From Streblospio benedicti (lineage: Eukaryota; Annelida; Polychaeta; Spionida; Spionidae): DNA of 64,000 bases. Positions 35,501 to 47,500 of this stretch are shown piece by piece. The translations under genes were made by a program, and so were the position numbers. Below the pieces are notes generated by a model. It saw only the letters and a list, made by a program, of their open reading frames with translations, made no database searches and was not told the origin of the DNA. The DNA is taken from contig CM032660.1 of assembly GCA_019095985.1 (NCBI GenBank), positions 43,182,669-43,246,668 of the forward strand. Reading direction: 5' to 3'. Numbering within the stretch: position 1 is the stretch's first letter; every line of letters starts with the position of its first letter.

Positions 35501-38500
35501 TATTGAAACATAACCACTACAGGAAAGGTACTTGTCTCTTGAGAGTCCCCGAAATTTCATACCGTCTTGAAAAACACTCTTCAGGTTAATTCAGAATTTT
35601 TTAAGCTTTTAGTGACGCCATTATGAAATACCCATTTAAATATTCAGAATAGTTATGGGTCTCTGACAACAGTTTATATGCTTATGATCACCAAAAAACA
35701 TTTGCATCTTATTTGTCCCGAATAATATTTTCATAGTCGGGACCTGGCACTACGGTTGTCTTCAGACTGTATAAAGCAGACCAAGCACATGGTCACATTC
35801 ATGGCAGTTTTTAGCTCATTGCTTTTTGATGCATTGCAATTGCCACCTTTGAGAACATTGACTGTAGTTGATCTATCACATCATCTCTTCCTAAACTAAA
35901 TAAAACTAAATGATTTGACCTTAATGTTAAAATCATCAGAGCTCTGTGTTGACATACCAATCAGTCAGCATGGTTGACAGCTTAATGATAATTCATTTGA
36001 GCACGCTCCGTGTTTACAAGTAGCTGTACCAGGCTTGGTGAATAGGAAGACGTTTTAACTTTGATGTCCTGTAGATCGATAGAACATATAAGATTCTTTA
36101 AGGGCCGAGTCATTATTTAAGCCATGGGGGGGTCTGAGAAAAACTAGGGGGGGGGGGGGGGTCAGAAGTTTGAATTTGAATGTTGTGGGGGGTCAGAAGT
36201 TTCAAAATGGAAGTTTATAATATGAAGTTTAAAATGGAAGAATATGGGGGGGTTTAAAATGGGGGGGGGGGGGTTAAATATTTTGATTCTTGAAATTTAA
36301 CTTGGGGGGGGGGGGGTCAAATGTCCAAATTTTGTAAATTTACTGAAAGGGGCCGTGGTAAGCGTTTATATTTCTTAATAAATGTTGGTAGAATGTCCTG
36401 ATCTTTTTCTTTGGTCTGTGATCAATCATTTGGTTCTATAAAATATCTTGTAATTTTGTACCTAGTTTCATATGTCAACTCAACACATGCAATTGTATTG
36501 CTCATATTTGCCTAAATGCTTTTGACAGAGGATTTTAGTGATTGGACCAAAAAAATTTCTTTAAGTATGCCTTCCCCAAGAATTTGTACTGCTTAAAAAT
36601 ATATCAAAGTTAACTTGTCATGATATGAAAGGACTGGTGCTATTAATTGAATTTAGAGTTTTTGATAATACCTCATCGGCTCTTATATTAGAGCAATTAT
36701 CTGAGCCACTGCAAGCAACTTATGAAATGGAATATGAAACCCTTTATCAAGATTGAATTATATTATGTTTAATTGTCTTTTGACTAACCACTAACTTTTA
36801 TTTTCGGAAAATGCAATATAAATTTTTTACTTTTTTTTTGAAAAAATAACAGATTGAAAATTAAATCGCTTTCTCTAAATTCAATTAAATAGCATCAGTC
36901 CATTTATATCATGACAAGTTAATATATACAGTTTGTATTACATTTTGTTTATTGCATTTAATAAACTGGGGAAAAACTAGTTTCATTCATTCATAGTTTC
37001 ATTCATATAGCTAAATATTTTTGCAAATTTGTACAGCAGATATGACAGTACAATGCTATGCTAATACATACACAGGGCATGTGGAAATGGGGGTGTACAT
37101 TGTAAGATATACTAAAGTGGGGGGGTCAGAAGTTCATTTCACGCATATATTTTGATGTTGGGGGGGGTCATGTTTGATTTGCGAACCCGTGGGGACCCCG
37201 GGGGGTCATATGTTTGATTTACTAACGCGTGGGGTCATCATTTGTTTGATTTGCAAACCCGTGGGTGGGTCAGAAGTTAGAACCACCGATGTCTAGAAAA
37301 ACTTCCGACCCCCCCACTTCTTAAATAATGACTCGGCCCTAACACTTCAGCACACTTTTGAGGAGTTGTGGCTGTTTTCATGCAGAATTTTGCTAAATTC
37401 AAGCTTGTGTATTTCGAAATATAATCAATGTTCTATCATTTCACGATACTAGAGTACTAGCTTTGTTATATAAGTACTATAAATTCCAGTTTTTGTTTTG
37501 GAGATGTTTGCTCCTGTTTACATTCGATATTTAAGTGTCCATATTTTAGCCTTAGAGGGTGTTGGACTGGCTTACGGCTGGATCTGCGAGTGTTCAAATA
37601 GACCTCGAATGATTGTTTTGCCTGCAGGTTCCCGCTGGTGTCCGGCTTCTACAAGCTACTGGCCGTCTGTCTCGACATCGCCGGAAAAACACACTATTTC
37701 AAGGTGCATATGACTTCATTCATTGAAAAAACAAAATACAAGTACGTGTATATTTTCCGAATGAATGTAGCAAAGCACATTGTTTTTTTAAAGTTCTGTA
37801 TCACCAAGATGAGGTGATTTCTACTTGTTCCATCTGGCATGAAAATGTACCTTAAACAATCAAGTAATCATATGTAATTATGTAATCGTATGTTGGTTTA
37901 TTTAGCTCATGAGTATGAAACTGTTATTCTTGTATAATGCTCCTAAATAAAGTTGAAATTTCTTGTTCAGTGTCGTGACTATTGATGCAGGAATGAAATG
38001 TCACAATGTTCATGTTTTTTGATTTGTGTTCTGTTACAATAGAGCATAGAAGAAAATGTTAGTGTGAGTGGCGTTAAGGTGGAAATCAAGACCGAGGAAG
38101 ATGAAGATGACAAGATGGACGTCGATAGTCCCATTGGTAACCATAGTGACCAGTCTCAGAAAGAGGCTGCTTTCCTGCTCTTCAACAAGTTTACAAAAGA
38201 GGTAAATGGATGCTTGTTGAATGCACTTATTTTGACCTTAAAAAGCATTATCTCTATGTCAAGTTTGGATTTTTAAGTTTCTGTGTAACATATTGTTATA
38301 TAGCTTATAACTTGTAACACGTAACATATAACAATATCAGTTAGTCTGTGCTGTCTATGAAAATGATTCTTCTATTTAAGTTTAGGTAGCGGCCCAACAC
38401 AATGACAAATTAAGCATATTGATATTTGAAAAGTGAGAAATTTTGGTGTGTGTGCACATCTTTGCAAGTTTTATAGAAACAAAAAGATCTAACTTTGGTG

Positions 38501-41500
38501 CAGAATTTTAGTGTGAATCACTTCCAAATAGTCTTTAGAATAAGTTTCAGAGGAAAATATGTATTGGACCAAAACATGCAAAAGTAGTGCCAAATAATTT
38601 GTGTCAGGACAACAGACGAATGTTGCCAATTAAAAAGATTATGTATAAAACAAACCAAGTAAGTGTTTATTGCAAATAGATAGAATATTACATAGAATAG
38701 TGCATGCCATCAAATGCAGAGATGTGAACTTACGTTTTTTTTCCCGTATTTTTACGGGTTTTGACCTCTACAAAATCATTACGTACGGGACACGACTTTA
38801 TTACGGGATTTTACTTGTTTCAGAAAAATATGTACATGTTTGGTGGTTATTATGACTGATCGGCGTGTGTTAGACTGTGACCCAGTTTGGATATCGAAGT
38901 AGTCTACATTTTGGCTTGCACACGCCGGCAACTTATTTAGCGCAAAAAGAACGTGTGTGCACACGGATAATTTTGCGTTGCGAGAAGTAAATGAAGAGTC
39001 GGGTGCTAGCCGGCCTTGTGAACTAATTATCGGCCAACATGTTTAAATTTCTGGAAAACACCGAACGTTGCAGATATATCACGATTTTGTCAAGAAAAAA
39101 GACATTTTCTTGCAACAATGTTGCAACAATGTATTTTGTGGACACATGGAACACGATGATTGGTCAATGGAGGAGGGTATACCTATATAAAGGCACGCAC
39201 GCGATCATGTGTCATTCGTCGCTGAAAAAAATTATGGATATGTTTTAGTTTCTTGTGTTAGTTTTTTTTTAATTTGAATTTGAGTTTGAACTTTATTAAT
39301 TCGTATTATATAATAGTACTGTTGCACTGGATATGAACAAGTGATAATCCGTATTATCAATATAATAGTACTGTTGCACTGGATATGAACAAGTGATAAT
39401 CATGCCACAATTTATATTGATTGAATATATTTTAATCTCACAAATGGCTTAAATATCACCATATGCTGAAGAATGATAATAAAATTATAAAAATAAACTT
39501 GTTTTTGTTAGTACTAATATCCAAAGTTTATTTCACATGGTATAAACATGCATAAAATAAATAAATTTCGGGTCACATTTAGAATATTCATAAAATATTT
39601 AAAAGTAAAATAGTTGCTTTATTACCTATATATCTAGCAAAAACAGTTATATTTACCATACAAAGCAGGCAAATAGTGTTTAATTGGTATTTTAACGTAA
39701 TATTACTGCATACAAACATTAAGATTTTATTAAGATTTTTGTCCAAGATCATTAAGATTTTTCACCCCAAATTAAGATTTTTTGAGCTTCTGATTAAGAT
39801 TTTTCACGCTCTGGGGTTCACATCTCTGCAAATGAACTAATTTCTTTGAATAGTCATTCTCATCTATTTTGGACTCATTTTGCAAACTATAAGTTATTGA
39901 CAGTACATATAACCCCTTGTACCAACAGCCGATTTCCCACGGAACATTAATCATGGCCTCACAGCAAATCAGAATTTCAGAAAATTTTCGCTTCAGCCAC
40001 ATCAGATGTACGATTTTACAAGCTCAAGTAAGCACAATGGAGTATTGATTTTAATTTGGACGTAATACTAGCCCGGTGAATTCCTCAAGTTAAAAGGCAA
40101 AACTAAACCAACAAGTAGACATTGTACCACTGGACATATGTGCAGCGTGAAAAAAACTCGACAATGTTGAATATATGAATGAATGAAATTCCTCTAGCTA
40201 TCTTAAATACATTGTATATTTAATAAACCACTAGCAGGTGCTTTGCCCGTTTTGACCTTTAGCGTTCCCAGGACCCCTCCATACATGTGCATACCCCCTA
40301 ACTCAGTCCTGGATCTGCTCTGCTTTCAATGGTTGGCAGTATGCCCCTTGGTTTAGAGCAGTTTCGTTTGGGATTCCAGAAACTATCTAGATCAATTACC
40401 CTGCTAGACTTTTGTTCTAGAAGCTTATGAAATGCTTTACAAGCATCACACGGGTTAGTATCTGAAGTTTGCATGATGAACGAGCGTCGCCACTCGAAAT
40501 ATGAGCTGTAGAGAGACTCCGATCTGGCCACCAATTGCATGTAGTCTGTGAGGTCTCTGACGCTGCTGAAGTTTCCAACGTCGATGTAAGAATTGGAAGG
40601 GAGGAGCTCTGTGTAGTTAGCGGCTCCATAGACGACAGGAATCAGGCCTAGCTGCAGGGAGCGGTACACTTTTTCCGTGGCGTACTCTGTACAGAGAGTG
40701 TTTTCAAAAGCCATGTAGAACAAATACCTTTGAGATACCCAAATGTGACATGCCAGCTTGTTGCCCTCTTCTTCAGGACACTTCAGACTTCCGCATTTAC
40801 CGTACACGTCAATATCAATATACTGTTTCATGGCATCTACCAATTTTTCGCGATGATTTTTGGAGAGGCAGTGGCTGCTTACCACCCAGGCTGCCAGTTT
40901 CTTTTTGTCCACCAGATTGGGCTGAAACAGAGTCCAATTGTAGCCTTGTGAGTTGCCTGTGTTTTTCACGAACTTAACGCGCTCCATGGTGATGTCTGAT
41001 TTGTGTGAATATGTGTATGTGGCGTTATAGCTCCTTCGCATACCACTGGGTATTGAATATGTAAGCGGGGATTCAAATGTCACAAGTAGCCAAATTTGAT
41101 TTGGTTGACGATACTTTGGTAAGTGTTCAGTAGATTTGGGTCCAAGTAGCCGAGGATTGATGTAAACCACGTCACTCTGCTGCAGAAATGAGCGATTAGA
41201 AGTTGTCTCACATTTGTATGCACACATTTCAAATGCTTTCGATCCGTATCCCCAGCTCGGACTGTCTCTTCTTTTTGCACCAAAGTGTTGGTATGTCCAA
41301 TATAAGATTTTGATGGTGTTATTCTTTAATCCACAGTTCTTATTGGTGTTGTTCTTTATTTTTAATCCATAGGTCTGATTGGTGTTATTCTTTAATCCAT
41401 AGGTCTTATCGGTGTTGTTCCTTAATCTATAGGTCTTACCAAGAGCCAAGGGAAGAACATGCTCTTTTACAGATATGTTGGATTTGACTGACCTGAAGAA

Positions 41501-44500
41501 AGAATCCTCTATTATCCAAACATGCTCTTTATTTTGTTTTTCGTAATTCTTGGTGATAAGTAACAATATGAACAATATGAGCATGGTAAATGCTATGATA
41601 TAATACTTTTTTACTCCCATTTCTTGAGCTGCTTCATAGAAAGCAATAATAATGATAAAGAGTGTTATCCACAAACTATTACATGTATGTAGCTCTTTAT
41701 CATTGAACAATGTTGTGCACGATAGGATAAGATGAAAATCACTGATAGTTACTCACTCTGAATTTATTGCTTGGAAATCAATGGTAGGAAAATAGACTTT
41801 TATACACCACCGTGTTGGGGTGGGGCTGGTATATAATTCGACCCGACAGGGCTGGCCTAGTATTGTAGAGATCACTCCCGCTAAGTTCCGGAAATATTTT
41901 CAGAAAAGATCCTTATTATTTCATGTAGCCACGCCCACTTTGACACGTGCTCAACAAATGGTTTTAAAAGAATTCGAACGCCATATACATTTCTTCATCA
42001 AATAACAGATGACTTTTATTTCTTCCAAAAGCATACAATTATTACATATGCAGAATTATGACTGATTTATCTATTTGAAGGTTATTTACAAATCGTCGTA
42101 TATGATCTCCATATCACAAAACGGTCCCTCATAATTGCCTCTTCAGCATTCAACAAAATATAAATGTTGCTAATCCGTGGTCGATTAATCTATATGACAC
42201 TACTATCCATTGCGTAAAATTAACACATACATAAATAACCAGCACATATGCACATAATTTCTTTCCTGTGCCCACTGTTTTAGAAATATTTTTTTTAATT
42301 TTTTACTTGAACTTTTCTTTATAGAGGTATTCAACGGGAAAAATTTAAAAAAAAAAGATTTTCATAATCGGTTAGGTATTAACCGAGCTATCAGCAATTA
42401 TATACATCTAAATTAGTTAATTTTGTGAACATTTCTAGAGTCAATTACATAGCCTATTGATAAATTATTGATCGATTTTCAGGTCCAGGTGAGCAAGTAA
42501 TCTAGCTACTTGCTGGGTTCAAACATTTGAGGGCTGTTGAAGAAATAGCGTCAATGCACATTGTATAGTTTATTCCATTTTGTAAAAATAAAGATATTAA
42601 TAGATAAAAGTGATTCTTGTTGTTTTTTATCAAAATATTTTTATTACTATTGCCCTCATACAAGTGAATAACATATTATATATACTCTGATCATTGGTTT
42701 GCAGCTGTCACAAATCCTTATCCCAATGCTCATTTTTGCTTTCAAAGTTTGTGACTAAAATTTCATCCTCAATTTTTAAAATTGGTATGGTTGGAAAAAC
42801 ATACATCTATAGATTCTATATAATATAATGAAATATTTTTAGCTTATATATGGTCGGAGATATGAAGGAGAATGTATGGGCTGTTTTATTTCCTGACTCG
42901 CATATTTCACTATGGCTGTACACGGAAATGTTAGTCTAGATCTATGTAGACTAAAATAAAAATACCACATTACATATTGGATGTTATCTCACTTATTATT
43001 TGTTGTATTAATTTAAACTTTTGATGGAAATAATCTAGTAATATGCGATTCTATCCATATGCATAAGTCTATGGACATGTTTAAGGTAAATTGTTATATT
43101 TTAGCATTTATATTGTGCATTGCTAAATTTGACAGCGGAATTCGGCGAGTATACTCACGTCAATGTTTGCAGCTTATTAAAACAATGACTATTTAATATT
43201 TTGGTTCCAAGTGTTAAGAATAAGAAACAACATACACTTGTTGTCAACTTGCTTTAATTTGATAGGAATTGATGGAATATTTAACCCACAGCAATACTTT
43301 TTAAAATGCACCTGTTATTTTGTGAGTCCGTGGCAACAGCACTGCTGTCATATTTACTACAACATACGAGAAATGTCCACATCAGGTGAACCGCTCGTTG
43401 TGTGTTTGGTGAAACATCATTTTTTCAACTCAATGCCAGTAACCTAAGAGGTTGTTTGATAATCATTTAATGTTAGTATATCAAAAGCTTACACATTAAA
43501 CCATAAGATCCGAAAATAGAAAGTAAATCGAAAAAGATTTACTATAAATTCGGCTGTACTCAATTTTGATATTGTTAGTTTGATATGTTTTAGTGGTCGT
43601 AAACAGGTGGCTAAAAAAGCCTCTTGAAGCTGAAGCGATTCACTTTCATAACGTAATCATCAATTTAGCCTCAATCAACCTCTTGACCTACGGAAATACA
43701 TTTGAAAAAACACATTTGCAAAAGGCTGGGCGGACCATGCGATGGCGGGAATTTCGCGGTTAAAATGTCAAAGGTATTCAGTTAAAACCCTTAAATCTAG
43801 CGTAGTTTCGAAATAATCCACTATTAAAACATTTGAGAATGATAAAAGACCAATATATGCGATTGATTTGACACCCAAGAAATAATAAATCCATCAACTC
43901 TAAGTTTGTAAAATATTAGTTGGAAGTCGGAATTGTCAAAATGTTTACTCGTGCTGATTTTTTCACAACGTTGATTCATCAATAGCAGCACGGCTACCTG
44001 TGAATGTGACATCAATTCCCCCAAAATTTTGATTATGAATGTAACAGTGCCAGTGGCCAAAAGTCTGTTGAACACAGCACGAACATTTCTGGCAGAAATG
44101 AATAAAAAGTCAAGGAGTACATTAATATAGGTGAGTTCTATAAATATGAGTTACAATGAAGTAATTAAATGTCTATATGTATTTTTTTTTATACATATAT
44201 TAAAAGAACAAACTTTAAATAGAATACAGTCATAATGGTCCACGTCTTTACTGACACTTCATCTGCTTCTCTCTCTTCACTGTGCGCCATGACAGTTTGC
44301 ATTGTGAATCATGGACACTGTTCTATATACATGCCGTTTTTTGTTGTAATAAGCAAGCATTCGTATTAAAGCAAGCATTCGTATTAATGAAAATCCCATT
44401 TTAATGCTCCACTGTTAAGTTTTTTATGTTCAATCATTTACAAGGGTCGTAGGAGCAAATCAATTTTGAAATAAGATGGGAAAATATACTATTTTGAGAT

Positions 44501-47500
44501 GTGAGAATGGCCCTTGATTTTGTATGAGAAATGAGAATGGGGGTCAATTTCCTTTAAGAATTGTGAGAATTGTGGGAAATTATGAAATGAGAATGGTTAG
44601 AAAATTTGTGAGAATGGCCATGGATTTTAGCTGAGACTTGAGAATGCGGTAGGTGTATTCCCCCCCTCAAATAAGGTTCAAAACTAATCTGCCCTACAAA
44701 TAGGTCTAGGGTCTACAGTTCTCTGAAAATTATCCCTCTGACATCTAAGTACTTAGGTGGTACAAACCAAAATTTTCCTATACATATGACAAGACAAGAT
44801 TCATTGTTAAGAACAAATTGAAAGACTCTCTGACGGTAGATGATTTACGTGAAATGATCAACAAAGGTGATATGAAGGTAGCTGACAACATTCTTTACTT
44901 TAGTGCATCTCTGCGTTGAACAAATCAATATTGGGAACAAAGACACAGAGAGTTGAAAGCATTGTTGCAATACAAAATATACGAGGGACAAGGATTACCT
45001 TCAATCTTTGCAACAGCATCGTGTGCTGAGTTTTATTTCAAACCACTGAGACTCATACTGCGAAACTACCACAAGGCAACTACTGGCAATGATTTGGACC
45101 TTAATAATAAAAGTGCAATATATAAAGCCGTGCAAGAGAATCCTCATGTAGTTAGTCACTATTTTGATTTGAGAACAGCTTCCTATTTACAAAAAGTGAT
45201 GAGACCTGTGTTTGGTATAGAAGACAGTTGGCTGAGATATGAATTTGCCAAGTCAAGGGATGATCCACTTTCATATGTTAGGATAGCGTCATGATGGTGA
45301 GCCCAATAGGCTGTTGTATGATGCTGTGTCCAAAAATTTAGGTGATGATGAAGTTGCAAGGGAACTTGCTATGTGGGCTGATAACATTTTTGGGATGACT
45401 GCAGAACATCCTGCTGGTTGTACTGAAAATGGTCCGCGAAAAGATTTGTGGCCGCCACCTGAAGGTACCGCACCTCCTATACCAGATGAAGAAAATCCCC
45501 TGTTCAAAATTCTCAGTGACATTGCTGACACTGACCAAGATATGAACCTTGATCACTTACAATTGACAAATTCAGTCATGATTCATAGATGTTCGGACTA
45601 TTGTCTAAGAAAAAGTGGTGTTAATTCTGAAAAAAAGTGCAGGATGGACTATGGGTCAGAAAGTAAGCCAGGAAAAGAGCTGAGAAGTGAACATGCACTT
45701 ATCAAGGACAAACGTGGATCTCTCCGCCTAGAAATGAAAAGGGATCATCCAAATTAGTTTCAGCACTCCAGATTTAATGCCAATTGAGATATGAGCATCA
45801 TTGTCAACACAAGTGATCCCCAGTGTCCATCAGTTCAGGACATTGTGGCCGTAGAGAAATATGTATCAGGATATGCCTGCAAGGGTAATGAAGCTATTGG
45901 AGGATCATTAGATTTGTTCAATGATGTTATCAACACTACTAATTCCCTTTCAACTACATCTCAAGCTTTATGCACAAAATTGATAATGAACAGTATTAAA
46001 CGGGACATTTCATCCATCGAAGCCGCCTATGATATTTCTTCTAGGCCTCTTTACAGATGCTCTGAAAAATTTCAATATGTTGCCTTATCTGGTGCTCGTG
46101 TGATCACCAGAAATGGTAAAAAAGAACTCTTATGTAAAGATAATGTTGTTGACAAATATCTTCAACAAAGCCCTGCTGATAGTGTCTCACTATATGATTA
46201 TGTTTGTAGAAATGGTTTCAAGTGAAAGACAAGGGAATGTTTGTTCACTAATCAATGTGATCCTTATACATATGTCTAAGTATAATGCGCAGTTCACTAA
46301 CGTTAACATGTGATGTGAATATTTCAGCTTGGCCATCTTTGATTTCTACTATGAACTGGTCAGATGGTGTATGAAAAAAGCCTATGGCTGATAATCTTGA
46401 AATCAAGTTGTATCCATGTACATTGTATGTAACTTTTTCTTGTGTCAGTGTCAGTGATATAATAAATTATTGCTCATATGATTTGATGTTTTTTTATATC
46501 CTTTTTACATTTTCTTATTAGACTTAAAGACGTGTGAGAGAGAGAGAAGTATGAAAACTTATTAGACTTAGTTTATAATCATAATTAAGAGGTTCCTCTA
46601 CATGCAAGTTGACATTCTATAAGTGGGACTAATTATTCATTTGCCATCACAGAGCAAGTTCTTTGTGATAGACATGTATGAAGATCTCCATATCTGTGTA
46701 TAATTCACACTGTATCCTTTATATTATCACCATCATTTAAATGAAATAAGATTGAATAGAAACACCATACAAAATGAGATTCTTGCAACAAATATTTTAG
46801 ACACTTTCTTTTAACATGCTAGATCTACACGTTACCATGTTACTGGGTCTGAGTACAGTTTAGTTTGGTTAGGTTGGCCTGACCTCAGATGTTACATTCA
46901 ACCTCTGACTAGAGTCCCCATACTAGCATAGGTAAAAAATTTTGGCAAATTTTTAATATTTGCAGTAAAAATGATGGCTGTCAGTAAGAATTTGTGTCAA
47001 TCCCAGCATATTCCACTGGGGGACGGGCTGGTTCATTGCTTATTCATTAGTCTACCTGATCTGTCAGTTATAAATAGCTAGGATATCACTGGCACTTGTC
47101 ACGGAAAACGACTGAAAATAAAGTTCTTATTTACTAGTCTACCTGGTCTGTCCGTGATGATAGGATATAAGATGAAATCACAGCACGCATTAGCAAGGCC
47201 AGTTCGTCTTATGGTCGGTTACAGCACAGGCTATGGTCAGATCATGGCATATATACGACTCAGTACAAAAAATCCAGGTGTACATAGCTGTGATTTTGAG
47301 AAACTCCTTAATGGCTGTGAGACATGGACTCAATACCGACTTCACATCAAACTTCTAGAGCAATTCCATCAACGTTGCCTTAGAAAAATATGCAAAGTGT
47401 CTTGGACTGACAGAATGACAAATACTGATGTGTTAGATCTCTGTGGTATATCCAGTGTTGAAGCCATGAAAAGATACAAGGATGTGCTTCATGCAACCCT

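Noticed and set aside
39772-40002. Minus-strand frame next to the fucosyltransferase
   Set aside because: It overlaps the end of a transposon copy and has no recognisable domain.
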